From contig CAVYPD010000003.1 in the NCBI GenBank assembly GCA_963770275.1, forward strand, positions 62,001 to 126,000: a stretch of 64,000 bases of DNA. The letters run 5' to 3'. The DNA is from Roseiarcus sp963770275 (GTDB lineage Bacteria > Pseudomonadota > Alphaproteobacteria > Rhizobiales > Beijerinckiaceae). How positions within the stretch are numbered: the first letter of the stretch is position 1; each line of letters opens with the position of its first letter. Shown here piece by piece: positions 9,085-18,349 of the stretch. The position numbers and the translations under genes were made by a program. The notes beneath the pieces were generated by a model. It was not told where the DNA came from, did no database searches, and saw only the letters and a program-made list of their open reading frames with translations.

Positions 9085-10092
9085 CTACACCAGAGGCAGC
9101 CGGACCCCGCCCGCGGCGCTCGACTGCTGAGCAGCGTCGATCAGGCGGGCGCAAAGGATCGCCTCGTCCAGATTGCCTTTGCTGCCCCCGGTCGCGGCAG
9201 TCATAAAATCGGCGGCGACGCCGCCGAACCAATCGGGATGGTGCGACCCTTCCGACAGGGACGGTGGACACGACCAGCGGCGCTCCCGCGCGTTCGACTT
9301 CAAGACCACGGCGTCGCCAATAACGCGGATCTCGCCCTGATCGCCATCGATCTCGATCGTGTTGCCGCGTTCGTCAGCAGCCCAGGTCAGAAAGATGGTG
9401 CTCACGCCGGCGGCGGTATCCACGTCAACGCTCGCCGTGTCCTCTAACGGATGTTCGTGGAAGCGCCGCGTTTCGAGCCGGGCAGCCACGCCAATAGGAA
9501 TGCCGGCCCAGCGCATGACACAATAGAGCGCGTGCCAGCCGTGATCGAACAGGATGCCGCCGCCCGCCATCGCGGGATCGACCCGCCAGTTTGTAACTCC
9601 GTCCGCGCTGACGGCGATCGCCGGTTGCGTTCTCAACGTCCGCCAGCGGACAGACCGCACGGCGCCGATCGCGCCCTCGTCAACCAGGGCCGATATCTTG
9701 CGGCAGATCGGCGCTTCGAGCCAGTTGTGCACCGTGTGCAGGACGCGTCCACCGCGCGCGGCCGCCCCTGCCATGCGCTTTGCGTCCTCGATCCGCGTGA
9801 CAAGCGGCTTTTCGCTGAGCACGTGAAGGCCCGCGTCGAGCGCGCGTTCGATCAACGCCGCATGACTGCCCGGCGGCGCGCAGATGTCGACGAAGTCGAG
9901 CTTTTCGCCGGCCAGGAGATCGTCGACGGTGTCATACCACCGGCCATCAGGACAGGCGGCGAGAAACGCCTCGCGACGCGACGCGGCGGCGTCGGTCGCA
10001 GCGACAATCCGCACGTCGTCCCGCGCGCGCCAGCCCGGCAAGTGGCCGTTGCCCGCGACGTTGCCGAAGCCGATGAAGGCGCCTTTGAGCAC
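9085..10092 (-). CDS. Gfo/Idh/MocA-family NAD(P)-dependent dehydrogenase
   Basis: The 335-residue enzyme has an N-terminal Rossmann motif (FIGFGNVAGNGHLPGW), the family CAPPGSHAALIERALDAG segment, and the catalytic SEKPL motif near residue 95 with its conserved Lys. A GGGILFDHGWH motif near 180 carries the conserved Asp and His of the inositol-dehydrogenase-type active site. Members oxidise or reduce ring hydroxyls of sugars and cyclitols. It is the last gene of the six-gene inositol operon, 8 bp after the aminotransferase. An inositol-derived substrate, oxidised to a ketone before amination, is inferred from that context. Confidence 0.85.
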   Translation of the reverse strand: MLKGAFIGFGNVAGNGHLPGWRARDDVRIVAATDAAASRREAFLAACPDGRWYDTVDDLLAGEKLDFVDICAPPGSHAALIERALDAGLHVLSEKPLVTRIEDAKRMAGAAARGGRVLHTVHNWLEAPICRKISALVDEGAIGAVRSVRWRTLRTQPAIAVSADGVTNWRVDPAMAGGGILFDHGWHALYCVMRWAGIPIGVAARLETRRFHEHPLEDTASVDVDTAAGVSTIFLTWAADERGNTIEIDGDQGEIRVIGDAVVLKSNARERRWSCPPSLSEGSHHPDWFGGVAADFMTAATGGSKGNLDEAILCARLIDAAQQSSAAGGVRLPLV

Positions 10093-10100
10093 GTTGCCGC

Positions 10101-11459
10101 TCAGTCGAGCGAAAACCGGCGCGCAATGGCAGCGAAGGACTGATCGAGAATATCAACCCCGCGCAGCGCCTCTTCCTCGGTGATAACCAAAGGCGGATTG
10201 ATGCGAATGACGTTCGAATACGACATGGTGATGAGGCCGCGCTCCAGCGCCTCATGGAACAGCGCGCGCGTGATCGTCTTGTCCAATGGGACTTTGGTCT
10301 TGCGGTCGGCCACCAACTCGACGCCGATGAGCAGACCGCGCCCGCGCACGTCGCCAATGAAGCGGTATTTTTCCTGCACTTTCTTCAGCGCTTCGAGCAT
10401 GACCTTTCCGACGCGCGCCGAATTCTCGACGAGCTTGTCCTCAAGGATCGCCTCGACCGCGCCAAGCCCTGCCGCAGCGGCGAGCGGATTACCGCCGTAG
10501 CTCGACGAACTTCCGCTCGGCTCGCCGAAGGGCGCGGCCGACATGCGCTCGAGCGACGAAGCGACGGCGCTCAATGGAAATCCGCCGCCTATGCCCTTGC
10601 CGATCGTCATAACATCGGGCTTCAAACCGAAATGGTCAGAGGCCCACATTTTTCCGGTGCGGCCAAAACCGACCAGAATTTCGTCGGCGATGAGAAGCGC
10701 GCCGGTCTCTGTCGCGATCTCGCGCACCGCATGGATGAAATCGTCGGGCGGAATCACGTTGCCGGCCGTCCCTTGCATCGGCTCGATGATGATCGCGGCA
10801 AGCTCGCCTTGCGTGTCGTTCTTGATCACGTTGCGCAGATGTTCGGCGCAGGCCAAGCCGCAAGAGGGATGCTGCAGGTTGAACGGGCAGCGGTAGCAAT
10901 TCGCGTACGGCGAATGATGCATGCCCGGGGGAAATGGCCCCTGATGATTGCGATAGCCACCGCCCAGCATGCCGATAACGCCCTGGCTCTTGCCGTGAAA
11001 GCCGCCCCAGAAACCGATGAACTCGAATTTCTTGGTGACCGACTTGGCGAGCCGGAACGCCGCTTCGACCGCCTCGGCGCCGCCCGAGAACAGTTGTAGG
11101 TGGGTAATTCCTTCCGGCAAGAGCGAGGCCACGATCTTGAGGAAGCGCACACGCGCTTCGGTGGTGAAGCTGCCGAAGGTCGACCGCTCGAGCTGCTCCT
11201 TAAGGCGCTTGACGTAGTGAGGATGGCTGTGGCCGACGCTGCCGACGGCAATGCCGGCGATGAAATCGAGATATTCGTTGCCGTCGACGTCGGTGATCGT
11301 GCAGCCTTCGGCGTGGTCGACGACGATCTGCGAGAAGAGCGCGATCGACTGCAACCCCGGCGCCATGACCTTCGTCTCCTCGGCGAAGATCGCCTTGGAC
11401 TTCGGACCGGGCACGACGCGGCGTTTGGACGCGTTGGTCAGAGGCGAGACGTCATTCAA
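10101..11459 (-). CDS. Class III PLP-dependent aminotransferase
   Basis: The 452-residue protein is a fold-type I, class III (GabT/ArgD-like) aminotransferase. It shows the cofactor-site LFSGGAEAVEAAFRLAK, the active-site segment GALLIADEILVGFGRTG with the PLP-pyridine Asp, and the Schiff-base Lys in DVMTIGKGIGGGFPLSA. A Cys-rich segment near residue 185 (NCYRCPFNLQHPSCGLAC) is also seen in some family members. The family moves amino groups between amino acids or amines and keto or aldehyde acceptors. It starts 4 bp after the ATP-grasp gene and 8 bp before the dehydrogenase. In this operon the acceptor could be an oxidised inositol, but amino acid or polyamine substrates are equally normal for the family. 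Confidence 0.88.
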   Translation of the reverse strand: MNDVSPLTNASKRRVVPGPKSKAIFAEETKVMAPGLQSIALFSQIVVDHAEGCTITDVDGNEYLDFIAGIAVGSVGHSHPHYVKRLKEQLERSTFGSFTTEARVRFLKIVASLLPEGITHLQLFSGGAEAVEAAFRLAKSVTKKFEFIGFWGGFHGKSQGVIGMLGGGYRNHQGPFPPGMHHSPYANCYRCPFNLQHPSCGLACAEHLRNVIKNDTQGELAAIIIEPMQGTAGNVIPPDDFIHAVREIATETGALLIADEILVGFGRTGKMWASDHFGLKPDVMTIGKGIGGGFPLSAVASSLERMSAAPFGEPSGSSSSYGGNPLAAAAGLGAVEAILEDKLVENSARVGKVMLEALKKVQEKYRFIGDVRGRGLLIGVELVADRKTKVPLDKTITRALFHEALERGLITMSYSNVIRINPPLVITEEEALRGVDILDQSFAAIARRFSLD

Positions 11460-11463
11460 GAGA

Positions 11464-12315
11464 TCAATTCCTTGCTGAGGCGACCAAGCGAGGGCGCCGC
11501 TGGAAGCGCTCGGTCAGGCAATCGGCGATCGCCTCCGCGGCGCGGTCGCGGTAGAGCGCGTAACTCGGCCACGCGTTGAGGTCGATGATCATCGGCTCGC
11601 CATCGGCTTTTATGACCGCGTCCCCCCCGAAGACTTCCAATCCAAGCGCAGCGGCCGCTTCGTGTCCCGCCTTGCTCAGACGAGCTTGGTCGAAGGAATG
11701 ACCCAGCATTCCTTTGTCACGATGATAAAACCACTGGAACCAGTTGCAGTCGTTTGACCGCGCGCTATTTCGCACGCCGTAGAATTTGACGAGGTCGCCT
11801 GGCACATGCTCCTGCGCGATGACGAACGGAATGCCGCGCTCGGCAAAGCGGCTCAGCGCGTCGCGCCAGCCGACCTCTGACGCCGCATAGAGGACGTCGT
11901 CAGTTTGGGTCGCGTGAAAATCGTAGCGCTTGACCCAGGCACAGTCGGCCGGCCGGGGCTTGTTCGCGTCGGTAGCGACAACCCAGCTGACGGGCGCCGC
12001 CACACGATTGCGCGCGAACAGCTCGACCATGCGGTGGCGATACGTGTTGCGAATGGCGGCTGTCGCGTTGACGACGATCGACCCCGCCTTTTCCATCGCC
12101 GCCAAACGGTCCAGAACCGCTCCGCGCTCGCACATGACGAACAGGTTCGCCGCCGGCGCTTCAATCACCGCGTCGGCGGTGATCAATTCGACCTTGAATC
12201 CCCGCTCGGTCAAAGCCTCGCCGACGCGCCTCATGATCGCGGCGTCGTCATCGATGCGCCCAGGCGAATGGCTCGGCTCGCGCAGCACGCCAAAGCAGGT
12301 AGATCCAGTGCTCAT
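11464..12315 (-). CDS. ATP-grasp enzyme (RimK/ITPK-like), ligase or kinase of unknown substrate
   Basis: The 283-residue protein looks like a compact ATP-grasp enzyme. It has an ATP-binding Lys in CAWVKRYDFHATQ, an adenine-pocket strand VIAQEHVPGDLVKFYGV, and a C-terminal metal-binding strand pair FGGDAVIKADGEPMIIDLNA whose Asp...Asp-x-Asn pattern coordinates Mg-ATP. Most family members join a carboxylate to an amine. The ending I(D)LNAWPSY also resembles inositol-tetrakisphosphate kinases (IDINAFPGY), which are ATP-grasp proteins too. In an operon headed by inositol-phosphate synthase, both ligation to an aminocyclitol and phosphorylation are plausible. Its start overlaps the nucleotidyltransferase stop as ATGA. 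Confidence 0.72.
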   Translation of the reverse strand: MSTGSTCFGVLREPSHSPGRIDDDAAIMRRVGEALTERGFKVELITADAVIEAPAANLFVMCERGAVLDRLAAMEKAGSIVVNATAAIRNTYRHRMVELFARNRVAAPVSWVVATDANKPRPADCAWVKRYDFHATQTDDVLYAASEVGWRDALSRFAERGIPFVIAQEHVPGDLVKFYGVRNSARSNDCNWFQWFYHRDKGMLGHSFDQARLSKAGHEAAAALGLEVFGGDAVIKADGEPMIIDLNAWPSYALYRDRAAEAIADCLTERFQRRPRLVASARN

Positions 12316-13037
12316 GCGCCTGCGTTCTCGCGCCAGCGAAGCCCGGCCTGCTCGGCGGCCTCGACATCGTGCGCCCGATCGATGTCAAACACGAGGGGCA
12401 GAACGACGCCGTAGACGGGTCGCCCCTCATCGACGAGCCATTTGAGATAGTCGCGCAGACGGTCGAAACGCGCTTTCGGCTCCGCGCCTCGATCCGCCGG
12501 AAGCCAGTAAAGGCCGGCCGTGACATGGCTGCCTTCGTCGCCGCCCAAACGAAGAACACGCCCCTCCTCGCTCAGGGTCGCCCACAACGGATTATCGTCG
12601 TCCACGTGGTCAGTCAGACCGAGCACGACGGCGTCATCGGGCAAGCTCGCCGCCAAGCTCACGAAATGCTGAAAGGCGCCTGCCGGCATGATCGCATCGA
12701 CAGTCGTGATGAGCGCCGGAGCGCCGGCAAGTCGAGCGGCGACAATCTCAAAGCTCGCATAAGATGACGGAGTCGTGCGGACGATGAGATCGAGATCCAA
12801 GTCGCGAGCATGCTCGCTCAGCCAGTGCTGACAATCATCGCTGCCTTCGTTGACGATGATGGACGCTTGACGAACGCCGGCCGCGCGAAACCGATCAAGG
12901 GCGTGGCCAATCAAGGGGCGTCCGCCGACCGGCGTCATTGGCTTGCTGACGCGGTATCCGTCGGCGCGCAGGCGAGTCCCGTGGCCAGCGGCAATGATTC
13001 CCCCGCGCAGGAAAAGAGATTCTTGCGCGCCGGTCAT
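12312..13037 (-). CDS. Sugar/cyclitol-phosphate nucleotidyltransferase (NTP_transferase family)
   Basis: The 241-residue protein has the nucleotidyltransferase signature GGIIAAGHGTRLRADG near residue 12, then SKPMTPVGGRPLIGHALDR. A TTVDAIMP segment carries the metal-binding Asp. Such enzymes activate phosphosugars or phosphocyclitols as NDP derivatives; archaeal inositol-1-phosphate cytidylyltransferase is of this fold. Coupled with inositol-1-phosphate synthase it could make a CDP- or other NDP-inositol. MobA-type molybdopterin guanylyltransferase is less likely because of the context. It overlaps both neighbours by ATGA. Confidence 0.75.
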   Translation of the reverse strand: MTGAQESLFLRGGIIAAGHGTRLRADGYRVSKPMTPVGGRPLIGHALDRFRAAGVRQASIIVNEGSDDCQHWLSEHARDLDLDLIVRTTPSSYASFEIVAARLAGAPALITTVDAIMPAGAFQHFVSLAASLPDDAVVLGLTDHVDDDNPLWATLSEEGRVLRLGGDEGSHVTAGLYWLPADRGAEPKARFDRLRDYLKWLVDEGRPVYGVVLPLVFDIDRAHDVEAAEQAGLRWRENAGA

Positions 13038-13753
13038 CTCAGAATGCCGAGGAGATCCGGCAGCTCAGTCACAGAGGCGAGAACGGACCGGTTTCCGGCG
13101 CCATCGCGTTCATGAGCCTGGACGTCTTCTGGCGCAATCCAGATGAAGCGCATACCGGAACGCCGGGCGCCCTCATAATCGCGCCGCAAGGAATCGCCGA
13201 CCATCACGGTCGTCTCCGGCTTGGCCTGCAGCTCCGTGAGCGCGGCCTGAAAAATCGCCGGATCGGGCTTTTCGGCGCCGACGCGCTGACTGTCCGCCAT
13301 GGCTCCGAATAGAGGAGCAAGACCCGAGCTTTCGCACGCGCCTTCGAGATTGCCATAAAAGTTCGACACCACGCCAAGCCGATAGCGCTGGCTCAGCGTC
13401 TCCAAGACCGGGCGATTGCGAGCGAAGGCGAAAGACATTTCGGAGAGGAAGCGCGAGGCAACTCGCTGCCCGCGAGCGTTATCAATCTTACGCTGACCTG
13501 TTCCGCCGCCGCGGCGCGCCAATTCGGCCTCGAGATTGGTCGTCAACGTTTCGACCGTTTCCTCAAGACCCGTCGTCGGCGCAAGCGCGCCGACAAGCGC
13601 GTCATCGGCAGCATAAAAGGCAGGCGCGAAAGCGTCGGCTGAAAGGTCCAGTCCCTCGCTCCGATAGAGGGCATGGAAGCGCTCCTTCCACGCCACCCCG
13701 TCGGAATCGAGCGTGCCGCCAAAATCGAACAGCACCGTTTCGATCGCTTGCAC
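13034..13753 (-). CDS. HAD-superfamily phosphatase
   Basis: The 239-residue protein shows the HAD motifs in order: motif I LFDFGGTLDSDG near residue 8 (the usual second Asp is replaced by Gly, DFGGTLD), motif II VVSNFYG, motif III Lys in GAEKPDPAIF, and motif IV VMVGDSLRRDYEGAR. The nucleophile Asp is present; the DxDGT general-acid Asp appears as Gly in DFGGT, a variant common in this subfamily. It begins at GTG 13753, immediately after the inositol-phosphate synthase stop, and overlaps the next gene by ATGA. Dephosphorylation of inositol phosphate or a pathway intermediate is inferred. Confidence 0.8.
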   Translation of the reverse strand: MQAIETVLFDFGGTLDSDGVAWKERFHALYRSEGLDLSADAFAPAFYAADDALVGALAPTTGLEETVETLTTNLEAELARRGGGTGQRKIDNARGQRVASRFLSEMSFAFARNRPVLETLSQRYRLGVVSNFYGNLEGACESSGLAPLFGAMADSQRVGAEKPDPAIFQAALTELQAKPETTVMVGDSLRRDYEGARRSGMRFIWIAPEDVQAHERDGAGNRSVLASVTELPDLLGILR

Positions 13754-14902
13754 TTACGAGCGGCCGCGGGCCGCGATCTTTGCGTTCTTGGACGCCGCTT
13801 CGGGGAGATCGAACGGCTCGCCGTCGATGAAGGCGTTGCACGCGTCATACGCGACGCTGTCACGGAACTGGCGCGGCGGGGTTTTCATGAAATAGGCCGA
13901 CGGCGCTTCGAGCGGCCCGCCTATCCCGCGGTCCAATCCCAGCTTCGCGCAACGCAAAGCGTCAATGACAACGCCGGCGCTGTTCGACGAATCCTGCACC
14001 GACAGCCTGAGTTCGATCTCTAGCGGCGCGTCGCCAAAGCCGCGCCCCTCCAAGCGGATGAAAGCGATCTTGTTGTCATGCTGCCAGGGAATGTAGTCTG
14101 AGGGTCCGATGTGGATATCCGCGTCATCGAGCCGCTCGTCGAGCTGCGACTGGACGGATTCGGTCTTGGAAAGCTTCTTCGACTTGAGCCGCTTGCGCTC
14201 CAGCATGTTGAGAAAGTCGGTGTTGCCCGCCGTGTTGAGCTGGTAGGTCCGGTCGAGGGCGACGCCTCGGTCGGCGAACAGCCGCGCCAGCGAACGATGG
14301 ACGATGGTCGCGCCGACCTGGCTCTTGATGTCGTCGCCGACGATGGGCAAGCCGGCGTCTTGGAACTTTTTCGCCCATTCAGGATCGGAGGCGAGGAAGA
14401 CGGGCACGCAATTCACCATCGCGACGCCTGCCGCCAGGCAGGCGTCCGCATAGTGCTTCACGGCCTCCTCGGAGCCGACGGGCAGGTAGCACAACAGCAC
14501 TTCAGCGCCAGACCTGCGCAGAGCCTCAGCGATATTGGTCGGCTCCAGATCGGCTGGGCGAAAGGCGACGTCGTCGTCGTAATCCGCCATATGCGGCGCG
14601 ACGCCGTCGAGCTCCGGACCCATCTGAACAACAACGTTCGAGACCGGCAGCGAACTCTGGAAGACACGCGTGTTGTTCGGCTTGGCGAAGATCGCCTCCT
14701 CGAGCGGCCGGCCGACCTTGCGCTTGTCGACGTCGAACGCGGAGACAAACTCGACATCGCTGGCCCGGTAGCCGCCGATGACCTGGTGCATCACGCCATC
14801 GAACGCCGCGTTGCGGCGGCTCCGGTAGTATTCCACGCCTTGCACCAGCGCGCTGGCGCAATTGCCGACCCCGGCGATGGCGACCTTGATGTTCTTTGGC
14901 AT
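13754..14902 (-). CDS. ino1: myo-Inositol-1-phosphate synthase
   Basis: The 382-residue protein converts glucose-6-phosphate to 1L-myo-inositol-1-phosphate with bound NAD. It has the Rossmann motif KVAIAGVGNCASALVQGVEY at the N terminus, the NAD/substrate segment GDDIKSQVGATIVHRSLARL, the QLNTAGNTDFLNM motif, and the catalytic stretch SDYIPWQHDNKIAFIRLEG followed by DSSNSAGVVIDALR. This is the short, mycobacterial/archaeal-type synthase. I prefer ATG 14902; an in-frame GTG at 14920 is possible. It heads the six-gene operon and lies directly downstream of the hopanoid operon. Confidence 0.93.
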   Translation of the reverse strand: MPKNIKVAIAGVGNCASALVQGVEYYRSRRNAAFDGVMHQVIGGYRASDVEFVSAFDVDKRKVGRPLEEAIFAKPNNTRVFQSSLPVSNVVVQMGPELDGVAPHMADYDDDVAFRPADLEPTNIAEALRRSGAEVLLCYLPVGSEEAVKHYADACLAAGVAMVNCVPVFLASDPEWAKKFQDAGLPIVGDDIKSQVGATIVHRSLARLFADRGVALDRTYQLNTAGNTDFLNMLERKRLKSKKLSKTESVQSQLDERLDDADIHIGPSDYIPWQHDNKIAFIRLEGRGFGDAPLEIELRLSVQDSSNSAGVVIDALRCAKLGLDRGIGGPLEAPSAYFMKTPPRQFRDSVAYDACNAFIDGEPFDLPEAASKNAKIAARGRS

Positions 14903-14982
14903 TCGATCTGAGATCCCCACAGTGCCCGCGGATCGGGTTCAATGGAATCCGTCGCTTATCCGCAGGCGTGACGAGAGCGTAA

Positions 14983-15010
14983 AGTATATATGACCGAAGT
15001 GCGACAGCAA
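14983..15010 (-). promoter_or_regulatory. Candidate sigma-70 promoter for the inositol operon
   Basis: On the minus strand TTGCTG (15010-15005) and TATACT (14988-14983) are separated by 16 bases, close to TTGACA-N17-TATAAT. The -10 lies in the only AT-rich patch of the gap between shc and the inositol-phosphate synthase, about 80 bp before its start. It would let the inositol operon be expressed separately from the hopanoid operon. Confidence 0.45.
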
Positions 15011-15083
15011 AGCCGGATTTTCATGTACACGCGCGGGTAATTTAGGTCGTCGTCGGCTCGCAGAAGCCTGACGCCGCGGCGCC

Positions 15084-17061
15084 TCACATGCCGAACGCTG
15101 GGGCTCGGCTGTTGCCGCGCTGGAGATTGCGATAGCGGGCCATCGCCCAAAGCGGAAAAAACTTGGAATAACCGTGATATCGCAGGTAAAAAACGCGCGG
15201 AAACCCCGTCGCGGTGTGGAACGGCTCGTTCCACAAGCCGTCATCGCCTTGCGTCGAGGCGAGATAGGCGATTCCGCGGGCCACGGCAGGGTGATCGGCT
15301 TCGCCCGCCGCCATGAGCCCAAGCACCGCCCAAGCGGTCTGCGAAGCGGTGCTCGGCGCGGGTTCATACCCCTTATAGTCGAGCTTGTAGCTGCCGCCGC
15401 TTTCGCCCCAGCCACCGTCCCGATTCTGGATTCGCTCAAGCCACGAGACGGCGCGACGCATTGGCGCAGACTGCGGATCTTGGCCAGCAATCGCCAGCGC
15501 GCATAGCGACGACCAGGTTCCGTAAATGTAGTTCATGCCCCAGCGACCGAACCAGCTTCCGTCCTTCTCCTGATCGGCCAGGAGGGCGTCGATCCCGCGC
15601 CCCAAAATCGGGCTCGTTTCGCGCGTCTCGCCGAGCTGAGCGAGCATCGAGACGCAACGCGCGGTCACGTCTGCGGTCGGCGGGTCGAGCAACGCGCCAT
15701 GGTCGGCGAACGGGATGTGGTTGAGATAAGCATGGGTGTTGTCGGCGTCGAAGGCGGCCCACGCGCCGTTCTTGCTTTGCAAGCCCTCGACCCATTCGCG
15801 CGCCCGCGCGATCGCCGGCGAATGGGCGTCCGGCGCCTTGGTCACGCCGCCGCGATCCGCGCGGTCCATCGCCATCACCACGACGGCGGTATCGTCAGTG
15901 TCGGGATAATGCGGATTGGCGTATTGGAACGCCCAACCACCCGGCCGAACGTTCGGACGCTGAACGGCCCAGTCGCCTTTGACGTCAAGGATTTGGAGCG
16001 GGGCGAGCCAATCTAGCGCCGCGCGCACCGGCTCGCCGCCAGCTGCACCCCCCGCTTCAAGCAGCGCGTGTGCAGTGAGCGCCGTGTCCCACACCGGCGA
16101 CAAACACGGTTGGCAATAGGCCTCATCCTTGCCGACGACGAGCAGTTTCTCGATCGACCGACGCGCTGTGATCAAATGAGGATGGTCAGGCGGATAACCG
16201 AGCGCGTCATACATCAAGACAGCGTTCGCCATGGCGGGATAGATCGCGCCGAGGCCTTCTTCGCCATTGAGGCGCTCAGTCACGAAAGCCTCGGCCGCGC
16301 CGATGGCGCGACTGCGCAAGGAAGCCGGAAAATAGGGCTCGACGCGCTTGAGCAGCCAGTCGATCGCGCCGAAGATCTTCACGCCTGCCCACGCCTGATG
16401 CGCGCCCTTTGGCCACTCGCGCACGGTCTCAGGCGGCGCGACGAAAAGCTCCGGGATCGCGACGCCGCGCGGATTGGCGGGCCGCGGCTTCAGCGCTTGC
16501 AGCACAAGCAGCGGCACCATCACCGTGCGCGCCCAATAGGAGACCTTGTCGAGATGGAAGGGAAACCAGCGCGGCAGGAGCATGATCTCGACTGGCATGG
16601 TCGGCACGCCACGCCAGGGAATGGCTTCGTAGAGCGCGAGCAGGAAGCGGGTGAAAACATTGCTCTTCGCGGCACCGCCATTCGCCAGAATTGCTTCACG
16701 CGCGCGGCGCATGTGCGCCGACCTCGGGATCGTCGCCGATCATCTTGAGCGCGAAATAGGCCTTGACGCTGGCGCTCATGTCGAACGGGCCCGCGTGAAC
16801 GAGCGGCCAGCCGCCATGATCGCCCTGAATGCGCCGAAGATAGACGGCGATCAGGCGTTCGAGTTCGAGATCGGGCTTCTCGCCGCGGAAATGCCTGAGC
16901 AGCACGTATTCGGCCGGGATTGTCGCGTCGGCCTCAAGCTCGAAACACCAATGGCCGTCCTCGTGCTGACGGGCAAGCAACGCTTTCGCCGCGCGCGAGA
17001 TATGACGCTCCAGTGTCTCGGGCGACGGCGGATCTTGAGAATGGTCGAGGGCGATATTCAT
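15084..17061 (-). CDS. shc: Squalene-hopene cyclase (one frame break)
   Basis: Squalene-hopene cyclase folds squalene into hopene at the cytoplasmic membrane. The gene is read in two frames that meet near 16710: an N-terminal part with the QW motif QHEDGHWCFELE, and a C-terminal part of over 500 residues with the catalytic acid motif YPDTDDTAVVV and further QW motifs QSKNGAWAAF, QEKDGSWFGRW and QNRDGGWGES. Removing one base gives about 658 residues, the family norm, so a sequencing error is likely. Its ATG at 17061 overlaps the hpnE stop (ATGA). It is the last gene of the hopanoid operon in this window; no hpnG or hpnH follows. Confidence 0.93.
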
Positions 17062-18349
17062 TGCGAAAAGCTCATGACGCGGCGTTTTGGCGCATCGCGC
17101 CCGGAGGCGACAACGATGGAAGCCGCCTTATAGCCCGAACGCACCGCGCCTTCGATCGTGGCCGGCAGACCGGTCTGGACCCAGTCGCCGGCGAGGACGA
17201 CATTTCCCCATCGGGTGCGCGAATCCGGCCGTTTGGCGTTCTGCGCTGGCGTCGCTGCGAAGGTCGCGCGCTTCTCCTTGACGATCTGCCAGGGCGGCAG
17301 GTCAGGAGGAAGTCCAGTCAGCGCCGCCGCCTCACGCCAGATCTCGGCCGCGAGTTCATCGCGTGGACGATCGATGAGACGGTCGGCGTTGCTGATCGTG
17401 ACGGAGAGCCGATCTGGAAAAGCGAACAGCCATTCGATCTCGGCGTTGACGACGCCGAGGATCGCCGGTTGCCCGACGAGGCGGCGCGATCTGGAAATGG
17501 ACATTGAGAATGCCGCGAAATTCGTCAGGCGCCGTCAAGTCCGGAAGGAGGTCCTTCGCGATCCATGGCGGCACGCCGAGGATCACGGAATCGTCGCGCG
17601 CCGAGCTCCTGCTGCGTCCGGTCAAAGTCGAGCGAAACGGCGCGCGCGCCCTCAAAACGGACGGCCTTAAGGCGTTCGCCGAACCGAACGGGAGACCCTC
17701 GCGCGGCGAGAAAGCCGAGCGCCGGGTCGATGAAGCTGCTGGCAAGGCCGTGGGCGGCGAACAGCGGGTGGCAGGCTTTACCCCCCGCGGCAAGGGTCTC
17801 GCGCAGCAAAGCGGCAGTCAGCGCCGCGGAACTTTCTGGAGGATCGGTGTTCAGCGCGGAGGTTAGCAGGGGGCGCCAGAGCCGCTCGTAAAGCGGGCCC
17901 TCGCAGCGCATCGCTTGGCCGACTGTCGCGCTTGACCCCTTCACGAACACGCCGAGCGGGGCGAGATATTCGCCAAGCCCCGTGCCGGGCACACGTTTCT
18001 TTCGATCGAACAGCCACCATGGGATACGGCCTTCGCTGAGATCGAGTCGCCAGCGCTCGCCGCTCTTGAGGTCTGCAAAGTCGAACACAGCTGCGCCGGG
18101 ATCGTGCAGCGTCCCGCGCGCCCCGACGCGGTCGAGATAGTCGAGCGCCTCGTGATTGCCTGAAAGCAGCAGGTGGTTGCCGTTGTCGATGACGAGACCG
18201 AGCGTCGGGTCGAGATAGGACCGACAACGGCCTCCGGCGAACGCCGCGGCCTCGTGCACAATGACCTCACGCCCAGCGTCGACAAGGCGCACAGCGGCGC
18301 TCAAGCCGGCGATGCCCGCGCCGATGATATGAACCATGCCGCCAATCAC
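17058..18349 (-). CDS. hpnE: Hydroxysqualene dehydroxylase, FAD-dependent (two frame breaks)
   Basis: This FAD-dependent desaturase-like enzyme reduces hydroxysqualene to squalene. The first frame starts with the FAD motif VHIIGAGIAGLSAAVRLVDA and HEAAAFAGGRCRS. Near 17598 it shifts to a frame with DDSVILGVPPWIAKDLLPDL, and near 17500 to a third frame with VVNAEIEWLFAFPDRLSVT and a C-terminal FAD motif VVLAGDWVQTGLPATIEGAV. The joined protein is about 430 residues, normal for HpnE. It overlaps hpnD upstream and shc downstream by 4 bp each. Confidence 0.88.

Noticed and set aside
15174..15506. Plus-strand open frames inside shc and similar antisense frames across the window
   Set aside because: Long antisense frames are common in GC-rich coding DNA; the minus-strand reading carries the family motifs.
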